From: Gnetum montanum
Taxonomy: Eukaryota; Streptophyta; Gnetopsida; Gnetales; Gnetaceae
Direction of reading: 5' to 3'
Length of the DNA: 64,000 nt
NCBI GenBank assembly: GCA_015680685.1
Contig: MNCI01036132.1
Coordinates: 829,923-893,922, forward strand
Part shown: piece by piece, positions 45,031-58,278 of the stretch
Position numbering within the stretch: the stretch's first letter is position 1
Layout of the letters: each line of letters starts with the position of its first letter
The notes under the pieces: generated by a model
What the model saw: the letters and a program-made list of their open reading frames with translations, nothing else
What the model was told of the DNA's origin: nothing
Database searches by the model: none
Made by a program: the position numbers and the translations under genes

Positions 45031-45749
45031 AGTATTTCTCACCTAGATTAAGAAACCCAAATCTTATTAGCTTAGTATTAAAGTAGCTAATATTAAGCTT
45101 GAGTGTGTATGAAAACCTATAGTTCCATTTTCCTAAAAATTTTGATATCACTATGAATTTGATAAACTTGAAAAATTGGTCTACTTCTAAAATCAAGTTT
45201 GTGCACTTGGGCTTTGAAGAACTAGACATATCCTCATTTAAGAAAAAGGATTTTCCTTTTCCTTCTTATTCAACTATTTGAAAGTTCATTGCAAATATAA
45301 TAATCTTAGATACTTAAGCTCTTTCTAGGTCTTGTTTACCACTAAGTAGTGGACATTGACTAACACCTATTAGGATTCCTTTCAACTATTTTTTTATCAT
45401 TTACTATCATCAAGTATTGATGGTTAGTAAACAGAATTAATGTTACTCTTTTTCTTTAATTTTCTCTTAATCACTTATTATTGGTGGGTAATATTAAGTT
45501 AAGAAGTGATTACTGGTTTTGATGAATTATGCTAATTTTAGCTATTAATTACATATAGATGGCTAACTTAAAATAACATGAAAATGCTCTTTATTTTCAC
45601 AAACATTTTTACAACTGATGCACATCATAACTTTTGACATGACATCTTATTTCAATGTTAAAAAAAACATAATATTTTATAAGAAATTCTATGTGTTAGA
45701 TACAAATGATGTAGAAAATAATATAATATAATGCTCAAATAGCCTTGTT

Positions 45750-48700
45750 TGTCTTTAATAGTTCCCTCCTTCACTTCTTCATTAATTTTCATCAGAGTAG
45801 GCTCTCCTACCAATCTTTGGCTACTTTTCCTAGGGTCTACACATAAAGATCAAGACAAAAAAGTTAGTTTTATTTTATTTTATTATTCAAATAAAATAAA
45901 ATTATTACCTAGTATTTTGATGATTACCTTGCATCTCTTTATAAATCTCTAGTAGCTACTGTTCTATCTCCTCCAAGTTTAGATTGGCTCTATTTAACCT
46001 GTCAACGGATGAACTTGGAATCTTTGATAGAATCCTAGCCCACTCTTCTTCATAGGCTTTTAGTTATTCTAGGATGATAGGTTCATCATCTCCTTCTACT
46101 GTAGGTTCTTCCTGGGATCCTCTTTCTTCTTCCTCTACTATAGTAATCATCATAGCATTAGCAAAATCTTTAAATAGTTCCTCCAACTTAGTCTATTTAA
46201 TAAACATACTTCTTAGTTTGCTATCTATGTATAAACTCTTATTCTTCTTTAACAATTTGGGGTACTCTCTTTTGTACCACCACTTATTTGATTATTTCTT
46301 TTTTCCCCAACTCTTCCATGCTACTACTAAGTTCCTTAGACTCATCATGGAACAAGTCATGACTAGAGCCAAACTCTTTCTTTTCATTAATACTCTTTGG
46401 AACTCTACAATTTTACTCCTCTATCTTGAGTATGCATGGAAAGGAGTGTTGTGCGTAACCATGTTCCTACATCTTATTTCTACATTCAACAACTCCACTT
46501 GGTTAGACAACATTTTTATTTGGTGCTTGTCCTCTTATTATCCTTTTGTGCTTGCTCCAAAGAATTTAGGAGTACAGCATTGGTATTGGCTTGCTCTATG
46601 GTCAATACTCCCATAGCCTTAGCATAGTTGAGAGATGCACTTATTTTTTATTTTTATTTTACAAAAATCTTCTCTGCTACTATGTTTATGTTGACTATTA
46701 GATCATGGAATGTCATCTGATCCTTATTCAACTTGATCTTTATCTTTGCATCACAAGCAAGAGAACATCCAATTTTTTGTTTCTAATGAATAAACATTAT
46801 TCTATAGTAATAATGTTCCTAACTTACCTTATCCTAGAGACATAATTTTTAGCTTTCTTTCCATGTCTTTTGCTAAGTCTTCCAACATCATCTACTAATC
46901 TTTAACACAAATCCAAATTTTCCTTTTCATCTCTATCAAAGATAAGAAAAAGGTTAAGTCTCTTTAAAGTCAATGTAATTAGCTACAAACTTTTGATGTG
47001 ATAGTAATTCTACTTAGCATATGATATGGAAAGCTTAGAATTTGTCACCTCCTTTATCCACTTGTAAACCTCTATGTCATTCAAAATTAGTTTTCTTGGT
47101 AATGAAGTGATGTCTATTAGAGGTGGAGGAAGAATCTCGAATTCTAGAATCTTAACCCTTTTTCTATCCTTGCTCTCCTATTCTTCTTAGTCTATTTCAT
47201 TGAAGTGTAAATCAAAGAGGATAGAAAAAGGCATACTACATTCATCCTTTACATTTTCCCTTGATGAAAATAAGTCATGTAAGAAATCTTTTTCTTTCTT
47301 ATTTATACCTTCATTTTGATCTTTGGGAATTGAAGGAAGGTTGGAACATAACCTCTTGGCTTCTTGTTCTAATGCTCTCCTATCTTAAGTAGCCTCTTCA
47401 AAAATAGCCAAGTGTTAGTGTCACATTTTTATTTTTATTTTGATAAATTTCAAAATTAGAAACTACGTCACATCAATGATACTTAGCTAAAAATATAAAA
47501 CTTACTTATTTTTTGTTCTAGCTTCTCATGTGAGACTTTGGCTTCCAAGGTCTTGAAGGAAATTTTTTCCTCAAAAATAGGTTTCCTCTTTCTTGATGCT
47601 TTCCCCTTCTCCATAGTTCCAAAGGTACTCTTCTCATTCCCTGCTTTTGCATCTTCACTTATTTTCTACTAAGATTCCTTAATGCTATCTAACACTAAGG
47701 ATCAAACCTCTTCTGAGGTCTTTGATGTTGATGTTAGAGGACCACCACCTCTGATACTATATGTAGATATTAAAATTTCCAAGTATTGACATAGTGGAGC
47801 CTTGAAGTCTATTTCAAAAGCAACATTAGTGTGCTTCTTTTCTCCTAGAGCAAATAGCATTACCATCTTTCTCTTTTCCTTCTTTTCCTCTTGGGGTAGT
47901 TTTCCCATTTCTTCCACTACTCCTTGATAAATAACTTGTGCCCAATTGGCTGCCATTCCTTGGATTAGTTTTCTTAAAACCCATACAACCACATAGGGGT
48001 AACTCGAATTTCTAATCTATTTTATTATAGAAGAGCCTCTCAATGAATAAAGGGAATAACTTCTTTAGATCTTCATTGTCCCTTTGTGTATATTGATGAT
48101 GTCTCTCTTCTTAGATTCCACCCATTCCTCTATAATTGCTAGTTCTACTAAATCCAACTTGGAATTATCAATCTTTATTATCCTCTCTGGCAATCCTAAA
48201 TAATATCTTAGTGTAGTCGAGTTTGAAGTAATCACAACTTGCTTCTAGTTTACATGCATCACAAAAAACTACCTTTTCTACCAAATAACTCTTTATTAGC
48301 CCAACACACTCAATCACACTAAGGTAGGAATTCTTTAAGTCTAAAGCACACAAAATTCATGCCCTATCAAACTTGATAAAATATCTAACTCCTTCTCCCC
48401 CAAATAGTGACTTTTAAGGGCCTTGTGCTTCACTAGTGAACATTACTTCAAACTCCTCTATTGCTTCCATGATGTCAATGAACTTAGCACAATGAATGCT
48501 TATTTAAGCATTCATTTAAAATAGTGAAAACTATACAAAAATAGTTTTCATGAAAGTAAGCATGTCTCTTTGTTATTTTTCTTCTAATTAACATCACGAT
48601 CTTCTAACTTTTAAAATAGTGAAAACTATACAAAAATTTTCTACTTACTCTTTAGCCTTAGGATGATCCTTAACCTTTTTGGCCACTCCACATTCTCACC

Positions 48701-49500
48701 ATAGACTTCATTCTATAGTGGAATGAAGCCACCATTGATTACTGTATTTATTGAACTTATGTAGTCTCTATCCCTTATATTACATAAGGAAATAGGACAT
48801 GACTTGAGGTCTCTAGTTTTAATGCTAGAAGAGAACTTGCAAAAGTTTTGCAAGAATGTTAAATATTCAAGACTCTACATATTTGGATCATTAAACCTGC
48901 ACAATAACTTTGAAGCTAGTTTTTTCTTAAATAATAAAAGACTATCTTCACTCAACTCTTAAACTTCTAACTCATCTCTCAAACAAAAATTCAGAAGCCT
49001 AGTGGGTTGGACATTACTTTGGAACTTTGATTTTTTAGCAACAATGTACTATTTATAGTAAACTACTGATATTATCTACGTTTTCACAGCTTGTCCAAAT
49101 GTTTTCTATAAACTAGGATGTCCTTGAATAACTCTTCAATATTTAACCTTAGCTCAAAGATGATCTATATGATCTTAACAAAGAATCCCATTAGGATTGC
49201 CTCCAAAGCACGTAATATTACTTCTTTGTTCAGGCCCATCCAGATCACCAAATGGAAATGGATTATGTACAAATTTAAAACTTCTACAACTTCCTTCCAT
49301 ACTCATAGTCTTGGTGACATAAGCATGTTTTCATTGAAAAATGGTTTGATGATGATTGGACTGGATTTCCTACATTTTTTTTCCAGGATGCTCATCTCAT
49401 CTATTAGGAAGAAGTACATAGGCTTGATCACAAGAAGCCTAGATACTTTTTTATTCCTAAAATAGAAAATAAATAGTTTTAGCATCGAAGACATAGTTTC
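45750..49500 (-). pseudogene. Antisense accessory gene of the second Tat-like element
   Basis: Minus strand, opposite to the flanking protease (44.9 kb) and RT (51.4 kb). Best pieces: RDYISSINTVINGGFIPL then YGENVEWPKRLRIILRLK (about 48790-48650), ended by a consensus donor AGA/GTAAGT at 48648; FDRA-ILCALDLKNSYLSV...EASCDYFKLDYTKILF (48390-48168); VWVLRKLIQGMAANWAQVIY and VVEEMGKLPQEEKKEK (47992-47860); an acidic then helical tail, EEEERGSQEEPTVEGDDEP and YEEEWARILSKIPSSS (about 46140-45950). The W-x-[LM]-R...NWA-[KQ] piece aligns with the accessory gene at 16.73 kb. Exon ends other than 48649 are not resolved; 5' limits are approximate. Function unknown. Confidence 0.6.
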
Positions 49501-49589
49501 ACAATAAAAATTTTCCTTAATTTTAAAATATCTTTAGGATATGTTAGTCTTATATTAAAATTTTTTCAAGTTTTTTACATGATACGTTG

Positions 49590-50060
49590 AGTCTTGGCCT
49601 TAACTTTGACACTCTATGTTAAAAACACAACTTTGACATAGGACATCGTCTTACACTCTTAGCACATAGGTTCTTGGTGGAAAACATCTATGTGTTAAAA
49701 TCATTTTCTACGTATTTATAAGCAGTATGTAGACTTAGTAATTGAAATTTGACACTACACTTCAAAACACAACTTGACATAAGATGTCATTTCATACTCA
49801 TTGATATAGGCATTTGGCAAATATTTCTATAACTTTGACATTCTATGTTAAAACACACTTTGATGTAGGATGTCATTTTACATTCTTACACATCAACATT
49901 TAACAATAGCATCACTATGTTGAAACTTAGTTTCTTTTGGAACTCTAATGCTCTATGTTAAAATGCACGTTAATGTAAGATGTTATTTCATTCCCCCTTT
50001 AATACTTAGGTGTTTGGTGAAAGTGCCTTTACGTCAAAATCTTGCATCATGTTCTTCCAA
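49590..50060. repeat. Degenerate tandem repeats in the second divergent interval
   Basis: About four diverged units with TTGACACTCTATGTTAAAA and ACATAGGATGTCATTTTACA motifs at about 49604, 49749, 49830 and 49948. They sit between the accessory gene 5' end and the RT 5' end, the same position as the 14.0-15.3 kb tract of the first element, though the sequence differs. Confidence 0.5.
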
Positions 50061-51330
50061 CATTGTGTTCTTCGTAGAGAAAAATCCCCTAAAATCATGT
50101 TTTCCTAAAATTTGCAAGAAAAAGTGTAGATTTGTTCATGAAAACATCAATTTCATTGTATTTTTGATAATACTATGTAATGCATCTAATAAATTTAGCT
50201 TAAAATGATGCAACATTGTAAAATTTCTTACTCTAGGATCACCTCTCGATGCACTATAGTAGTAATGTAAAAATTTATGATTTCACTTGATTTAACTAGT
50301 AAATCTACTAAAACTTCCTAGATAATCAACGTATTTTTTGCATATCATTCAAAAAATCTAAAAATTAATGTATGTGTGAAATTTCTAGTGGCAAAGCTAA
50401 AAATTCCCAAAAATCCTTAGAAATTAAGGTTACATAGTGGGATTCTCAATCCCCATAACAAAATCAAATCAAAAGCTTTAATTATGAGCTTAAAATTTTC
50501 TTTAAAATAGTAAAAGAAATTAGATATAAGCTTAGCTTTACATCTAGCTAACAAGATTATTCAAAACTTTCAAAAATTCAAACAAAGTCATTGTGGCAAA
50601 ACTAGAGGAATAGTAAAACTTTGCATAATTTCCTAACTAGGGTTTTGGTAACTTACATTTGATCTCTAAGAGGAAGTGTTTATGGTTGAGGTAGTTCCTT
50701 GTTAATACTTGACCCATCCCTAGTTCCCTACCTACTACTACTACTACTTGTCATGATGCTCTCTTATCATTTTCTTTACTATCACTTTCACTTTACTCGT
50801 GCATTGATTCTCAAGTTCTCTTAATCCAAATGAAAGCTTTGGTACCTAACTTTTCTTTTCTATTGCTTTTATAATTAGAAACAATTCATGCTTTAGGACT
50901 TTTGACATCTACAGAATTTTAAAATTTTTTAGCCTTAGCTTTTGATATCTTTTCTTTTAGATAGCAAATTTGACTCCTTGATTCTAGCTCAGGTGAGCAT
51001 GGTTGCGTATCCATAGTTTCTACTTCAAACTTTGATCTTGAGCCTCCCTACAAGCTAGATACATAGGACTATAAATCCCTCTTCTCTTGATTTAATATCA
51101 AATTTGGCTTCTTTTACATCTTCCTTAGACATCATGAAGGATGAACTTTTACCTTAGTTAGACTTCTCTTTTTTAGATCAAGAGCCTCTACTGACCAATG
51201 ATCAACCAATCGATGTACCAATACTAAGTCATAAGGATGAATAAAATACTCTTTAACCTAGTTTTTTCCTTTTTTAAGATGTTTGTAAGTCCATCCTAAC
51301 AACCTTACAAAAGCATTCAATTACTTTTGC
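50061..51330. other. No gene recognised
   Basis: AT-rich interval leading into the RT remnant. Some Ser/Lys-rich minus-strand pieces may be 5' accessory coding, but I cannot delimit them. Confidence 0.35.
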
Positions 51331-51339
51331 TTATGGATA

Positions 51340-52735
51340 TAGTGACATGCCTAATCTAGATCGAAAGCCAATTTAGTACAACATTATCTTGGAAGAAGCT
51401 TTCAAACCAAGTAAATAATGAATTTATCCTACTATAGTTTTTTTCTATTCTTAAACTCTACAATGTTATATTTTTCCATCTTATTGACTATTTTAATTGG
51501 ATTTCTAACATGGTTGTAGTTCCTAAAAAGAATGATGACATTTGCATGTGCATTAACTTTCGTGACCTTAACAAGGTCACTATTAAGGATGACTTTCTTT
51601 TACCAAACATTGATCAGCATGTTGACTCTATAGCTAACCATGCTCTTCTATCCTTCATGGATAGGTTTCTCATTATAAACAAATCCAAAGCACTAGAAAT
51701 ATACCACTTTCATGACTCCTTGGAAAACATTTTGCTACACTAAAATGCCCTTTGGACTCAAGAATTTTGGAGCTACCTATCAATGAGCTATGACTTTTAT
51801 CTTCAATGATATCATGTTCAAAATAGTTAATGATTATGTTAATGATTTGACCATCAAATATACCTTAGCAACTAACTATGCTTCTAACTTGGATCAAGTT
51901 TTAACTCGCTATGACAAGTGTAACCTATGTCTTACTCCTAAGAAATGCATTTTTGGGGTTCTCACAGGAAAGATGTTCAATTGCCTTATTTTTCAAGATA
52001 TGTAATTATTGATCTTGATAAGGTTAAATCTATTCTAGATCTTGGACCATCTAGAAACATTCAAGATATGTGTATTATACAAGGTTATCTTCAATTGATC
52101 CATTGCTTCATTTCCAATCTTACTGATTGTCTTCATCCTCTAACTTATTTGCTTCATAAATCCACTTCTTTCATCTATGATGAGATGTGCTAAAAGACCT
52201 TTAACTTCATCAAAGAAGTCTTAATCACTCTTCTTGTTCTACATCCTCCATAATTCAATCAATCGTTTTACCTTTATCTTTTAAAATCTAATGATTCCAT
52301 ATTCCTCATGCTCTCTCAAAGGTAGGAAGATGCAGTTGATCTTTTTGTATTCTACATATCTCATCCTTTTTCAAACTGTAAGACTAGATACTTTAATATT
52401 GAGAAGTCTTATCTTTACTTTCAAAAAGTGGAGATACAATCTTCTTAATACTATGGTCCTTTTTATCTACAAGGATAACATCCATAAAGTTATTGTTAAT
52501 ACTTTTCTTATTGGGTTTGACCTTTTCTTTCTATCTCAACACTCAATTAAACATTAAGCCATAGCTAGTCTTATCTCTTCCTATAAAAAAATTGACATTG
52601 TTCATAGCTTACACATTAATGCTAAGGATTTAGACACTATCCTTTATTTTGATGAAGCATACACTATCTTCAAATCTAGTGAATCTTGTGTCCTTATTCT
52701 TTCTACTAAGAAAGTTTTTTATTAGGCTTACTATG
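51340..52735 (+). pseudogene. Tat-like Ty3/gypsy pol remnant: RT, RNase H, start of second RNase H
   Basis: Plus strand. A linker with YNIILEEAFKP, then VVVPKKNDDICMCINFRDLN, TIKDDFLLPNIDQ and LLSFMDRF. A frame change follows, then NDYVNDLTIK in place of the Y-V-D-D box (one Asp lost), LTPKKCIFGV, DLDKVKSILDLGPS, LIHCFISNLTDCLHPLTYLL and later LILRS-like RNase H pieces. At about 52640 TILYFDEAYTIFKSSES matches the second RNase H start, LHFDGASTTQGG, of the 12 kb element. It is cut at 52735 by dispersed repeat copy B. Motif by motif it parallels the minus-strand pol at 11.8-13.7 kb. Confidence 0.82.
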
Positions 52736-53810
52736 GATCAAGAACTTAGAAGGGGGGTTGAATAAGTTCCCTAATTAAAATTTCTACAGCCACCAAAATT
52801 AAAGATAGTTTTTATGTGGTTACCCAACTTGGGTACATTCACACTTGGAGGATAGAATCCTTGCACATCTCCAGACTTGGTTCATTAAAAATGTGGTTTA
52901 GAGGGAAACACAACCTTTACAAAATTTGGGCTCCACTGTAGATTGTTTTGTCATTGCAAAATCACTTAATTTTGCATGGTTTTTACAAGCTCAAAATGTG
53001 GTTTCAAGGATCCCATAACCTTTACAAATGTGAGATCTGCACTAGAGTGTTTTTTTGTTGCAAAACCACTCAACCTTGCAAGGTCCCAACAAGCTCAATG
53101 AAGATGCCTTTTTTGCAAAAAGCAAATCAACCCTATAGGGCTACAAAGAAAGAAAAAGATTAAGGAGAAAGTGTAACTTGATTTACAAAGTCCTTGCAAT
53201 GAAAGCTCACAACATACAAAACATACAAAAATGAATCAATGAAGAACAACCACAAAATCTCTTGAGTAGCCAAGAATGGATCTTTTAATGAATAGTGCTT
53301 GCATAATTTTCAAGAATTTCACTTAAGTCTTATACCTTTTGAGTTTCCAAAAACTCCTTGGAATTCAAGCAATGGCTATCAAATGACTAGTGTAGACATC
53401 TATTTTGAGGATGACATGTCTATCTATGAGCAACCTCAATGTAGGAGAGACGTCTACTCAAAAGTTGGGACGTCTATAGTGAGATGTCTATCATGAGACA
53501 TTTATTCTCCTAGATAGATGTTCGTTGTTTCTATGAGACACCTACTTTGCTAAAACATATTAAGATTAATGCTATTTCTGTGAGACGTCTTGTGAATTTA
53601 TAATATAACCATTTAGGATCAAAGGCTGAGTAATGAAGATTAGTTATCTTGTCTCTGATATATATGCACAAACCAACTGTCCACTATATAGAAAGCATTA
53701 ATATAACCATATAGCCATAACTACTATAACTAAAACACATGCCCATGTTCAAAGCATCTTATCACAAAGCATAACATTCTCCCCCTTTTTGGACATCATC
53801 AAAAATTAAG
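52736..53810 (+). repeat. Dispersed repeat, copy B
   Basis: Homologous to 9390-10225: GGGGTTGAATAAGTTCC, then CCCAACTTGGGTACATTCACACTT, repeated 'CAACCTTTACAAA...ACAAGCTCAA' sub-units and the AGACGTCT-rich end. It appears to interrupt the second RNase H domain, so it probably inserted there. CTCCCCCTTTTTGGACATCA at about 53771 recalls 11190. Confidence 0.7.
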
Positions 53811-54640
53811 CTAGGTTTTAAAATAATTAGTCATAGAAGGATGCATATAAAAACTAAATCACAACAAATAGTCTCCATAATATGTGAGCTTTATGCAAAA
53901 AGTTAAGTGGTGCTTCTCAACATATCTCTTTTTGGAACATTAGAAAGATAAGGCAAAGCAATTTCATGGTAATGAGAGTAGATATAAATGGAATTTAAGC
54001 ACTTCATCTCCAAATATATCTATGCACAAGAATGATCATGCTAGATATTGTAAAAGATCAAAGAGTAATACAAATCATATTACAAGGATTTTCATACAAC
54101 AAGTTAATATGACCATGCTAAAATCAAATATTAGCATAAATATATTTCAAGGTAACTTTTTCACTAATATCTTGATCATAATGTCCATGATATCCTTGAA
54201 TATTGAATATCTTTTCTTGCTATATATACAGGTGAAGATGCTTGAGTTTCCTTTGGTGAAAATTTCATTATCAAGGAGAGAGAAAAAGCACATTTTTCTT
54301 TATCCAATAAACAACCTTTAAAATAGAAAAATCTAAGCAAGCCAAAGATTAGGCATAATCAATCATATCCTTAATAAGATGCTCATGAAGAAAATGTATA
54401 TAGTCATGTCAATTTCAAGATGTTTCACAAAGAAATCCATCTTAAGGTAAAAGATCCAAAAACTAACTTGAAAAAGTAGACATACATTGTTACCTTAGAT
54501 GTGCTTACGAAGTTCAATATACTTTTTTCTTGCTCATTTTCTACTATGGATGCTAGAGTGGGAGGACTTATTACTTGAGTTTCTTTTAATGAGAGTCTCC
54601 AAAGAGTCCTCCTATGCTAGTGGCTCAAAAGATGATAATC
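53811..54640. other. No gene recognised
   Basis: AT-rich flank between dispersed repeat copy B and element 2. No supported coding or repeat structure. Confidence 0.45.
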
Positions 54641-54645
54641 ATTGA

Positions 54646-55444
54646 TGATGAGTGGCGAGGTACCCCTACACTCAACCATACGAATACGAGTGTTTCACAC
54701 ACAATCCGGTCGAACTCCATAGATAGGCTAGTTGTGGTATCTAGATGGTTACCTGTAGATCATAGTTCGTTGTCTTCCCACCTGGACTAGTATTAGCTTT
54801 GTCACGTATGGTTTAGTCTAGAGTGAGGTGTATGATGTGTTCCTACACTAATGCTACTCCTAAGGATGATGGGAAATAATATCAACTAAACTAGGAGAGA
54901 GAGTGTCTGTGTGAGAGAATCTAAACTAGCCTAAGTGCAATAAGCATTCATTCCTCAATCATCCGTACACATCTTGGACCTCGTGCATGGCTACCACTAG
55001 GATTACCAAGCATATGGCCTAGGTACGCTACTGGGTTACCAAGTAGTCACACTTAAATGCTTGTGATTAAGTCGTACTCATTCTGCATTACTAGCATATA
55101 AGGGTAGAGAGATATTAACTAAGGAAGCAATAAATAACAATAACAATTAAATAATTAAGCTAAGTGGATACTGCAATGATGAAGTAATTTCAATCTTTAT
55201 TTCTGATCATGTGCATGTCCAAGTATGTCACACTCGAATAAGGATGCTATACAATTACAATCATCACAATGCGGGCATGCATTGGGAGAAAGGATTGAGA
55301 GGAAAAACTAACAAAAAGCCCCTACCTTAACACTAAAACTAAAAATTAAAAACTTGAAAAGACTCTCTACCAAATTTTCCTACCTCTTATTTATAGATGA
55401 GGAGACAGGCTGTGATATCACAACCAACAATTCATGACTCATCA
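54646..55444 (-). repeat. Element 2 3' LTR
   Basis: Starts TGATGAGTGGCGAGG, ends TTCATGACTCATCA, followed by TACCCCCACGACTGAA (complement of the purine tract). TATA complement at 55388-55395. Only a half palindromic unit (GTGATATCAC) remains. Confidence 0.9.
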
Positions 55445-55636
55445 TACCCCCACGACTGAATGAAAACTCATCCTCGAGTTAAAGTGAGAACAAGCTCTAT
55501 TGATTACACAGTGGATAGGTATGGGATTATTGACTAACTAAAATGGATTCATGCCACAATGTGGAATTAGAAAAAAATTGAGACACAACATAAAGAATGC
55601 AAAAGAAAATTCTATAACTACAAGATTAGATGGAAC

Positions 55637-56404
55637 TCATGTAGTTCCTGGTGGTGGCGGCTCCTCCATGGGTGTCTTTCCCTTGTCTTGCGCTCCAGGT
55701 CTTGGGATTTGATGGCATTGAAGTATGGCCTGGAGTTTCTCCTCTTGTAATGCCATGAGTGCCTTAGCATGCATGTAAGTTTGTGCTTGTGCCATAGAGG
55801 CATCCCAATCAGCCTTCTCTTTTTCTTCCACCACCCTTTTATTCTCTATCAACAGTTTATTAAGTTGCTCAGTTCTGAAAGTGTTCAATTGGTTCTAAGA
55901 AACCTTTGGCCCAGTATTTAGGAGGTTTAATACTTCTAAAATGGCTTGAACAGAGAAATCAACAGACACATCACAAATGTTAACCATGGTGCCTTCTTCT
56001 TTATTGTGCCAAAATTGGTATGTTTCCCCTAAGTACCAAGCACCGCTTTCAAAGAGGGTAGGCCATAATGGGGATCCTTTAAGGTGATCCCTAACGGCCT
56101 CTGGAGCAAATTCTATGAAAGGTCCATAGTTTAATTCCATGATCAATGCAGTAAATATGGACCTTTCATGGATGGCCTAAACACAATTCTGGGGCAACGT
56201 GAGATGTCGTCCCTATTCAGACGCTGCAGCAGCTCCTCCTTCCGCTTGCCTTGATTGTATAGTGGCAGGGTCTTCTTGATGGATACTAAATGATTGTTCC
56301 TCCTACTCTGCATGTTGTTCAGTAGGAACGTGTCCTTCACCTCTCCTAGGTCGCTTGATTCCACCTTGAGTAGGACCTTCCTATTGTCCGCATTTTGGGG
56401 CCAT
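55637..56404 (-). pseudogene. Element 2 ORF2, internally deleted
   Basis: ATG 56404 (MAPKCGQ-stop-EGPTQGGIKRPRRGEG) to TGA 55637 (PPPPGTT). It keeps the N-terminus, the first part of the central domain (DHLKGSPLWPTLFESGA, VNICDVSVDFSVQAILEVL, LNLLNTGPKV) and one coiled-coil block (FRTEQLNKLLIENKRV). The LPFPCLIRKLC-type core and most heptads are missing. Stops are TAG where Gln or Trp is expected. Confidence 0.75.
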
Positions 56405-56889
56405 CTACAATCACACGGGGCCAATCGTTAGTAAGGTTGTTACCAAGGTTAGGTTATACCTTACTACTTGCCTTAATAAATTTTTTTATCTCCATATGAC
56501 ATTAATTATTAGGAGAAAATGTCCCCAAAAAATTATAATATTGAATCCTCTTTGCTTAGGTGGTTTCCAAATCTACTTTCCTAGTATAACTAAGGAAGGA
56601 GATGAAATTGGTTTTGGCAAATTTATCCTTAATTTTATAACTAATTACCCTTAATAATTTCCTTCAGGTGATGATGAATTTCAAAAAAGTTATGTGCTAT
56701 TCACCATGTGCCTCTCCCTCTTGACTAAGCTGAACACTCCAAGTTCAAGTAGGTGCAAACAGAATGAAAATTGGAGTACTAGCAAGCGAGTTATGGATAT
56801 GAAAGCAAGGGGTGCACAATCACGAGTCGTAGAGAGATATTTGAAAAACTTCCCCCACATGAATAGTTGCAAATGATGTTAAGTAGTGC

Positions 56890-56965
56890 AGGGGGGTCAC
56901 GTATATATATATATTTTTGGGACACAATATCGTGTACACAATATCGCGGCCTATCGATGTTAGGG
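56890..56965 (-). promoter_or_regulatory. Decayed internal promoter-like module, element 2
   Basis: Minus strand: CGATATTGTGTACACGATATTG (palindromic, CpG-decayed version of the element 1 module), then a (TA)n stretch in place of the TATAAATA, about 490 bp before the ORF2 ATG. Position is homologous to 36619-36712. Confidence 0.5.
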
Positions 56966-58278
56966 CACTTTATAGAATGTACCAAATTTTTAATATTTTT
57001 CTAAAATTAATGATGTAAACTAAGGACATCTAGATGAGTGTTAAAGGGTTTTGGGATAATTCAACTAGTTCTAAAGGCATGAAAACTATGATGGTGTGGA
57101 ATTTATCAATAAGGACCTTGGATGGTAAAGGGGAGAAAAAGGCTATGTGATGGTTCATAGGAACATTTGAATTGGAAGGATAGTAATAAGGGAAAGAATA
57201 TCATTGAAAATATGCTGAGGGTAATAGATGGTGTGTGGAAGATGTGTTATGAGTGCAAATTACAAAAAATTACGCAAGTGGGTCCTCCCAAAAGCAGGTT
57301 CCAACCTATAATGCCCTTGTGTAACCACACATAAAAGTGTCCATAGGCACTAGAAGGGTTAAACATAATCCACACTGGTTCCACAAAACACACACATGTA
57401 AGTATCACTAGAATGATGTAAGAATTATAGGCTAAACAAAACACGAGCTACAATTACATGAACAACAAGATGAGACGAACTATAGAATGGATTGTAGAGA
57501 TTGGGACATGAGGTAACTGGCCCAGGGCACAATGAATCCTGCGTGTAAAGCATGATTAATGTGTCATTAACCCATCATTCCAAGATCAGCGACACCACAT
57601 TGTTTCATCCCATGATGAGCAACTATGAGAGTATCATAACAACACGGTGTACAATCACTTGGCATTTTGTTCAAGGGAGGAGTGATTTTTTCTTTGTGGC
57701 ACTTTCTTTGTTTTTTTTTCCTCAATTGCTGAATCCAGAGAAGTCGCCAGCCTTCAAGCATGGGTGCATGTCTTTCCAGTGGGAACCCCTAGAATAGCAT
57801 TGGATTTTTAAGTGCCTTTTGATTACTCTTACTTCCATTTTGCGTTAGATCTACAAGGATCTTAGTACAACCACGTTGCGTGATAACTCTCACAGACGTC
57901 ACCAAAGAGAATCCGCAAGTCCCCTTGATGTCACAACCTAATCATTCTCTCTTGATCCATCCTTCTTCATTCTGGGTACAATGAACAAAAAATTAATTTT
58001 AAGTTTTAAGAATGTCAAGAATATCACTGTACCCTCAAATAGAACCTCTTATTTGTAGAATGGATGAGTGGGTGTAATGGGCTCACTATCCAAATAATTG
58101 ATCGCTCGAGACTCGATAACATAGAACACACCTCAACCAACGAGCCACATGATTTTTTATTCATAGATGAGATTACTTGTAAAAAGATAAAAAGACAAAA
58201 ACATAAAACAAGAAATCGAAAAATGAAAAACTGGAAAACAAAAAATTGTAAAATTAAAGAAAATGAAAAAAATATTTA
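56966..58278. other. ORF1-ORF2 spacer, element 2
   Basis: Non-coding, alignable throughout with 36720-38099 of element 1, including the pyrimidine tract near 57685-57720 and the A-rich tract before 58279. Confidence 0.55.

Noticed and set aside
46074-46616. 180-codon plus-strand open frame, hydrophobic
   Set aside because: It is the antisense shadow of the acidic/helical minus-strand accessory coding (EEEERGSQEEP, YEEEWARILS); the hydrophobicity is a complement effect and no family is recognised.
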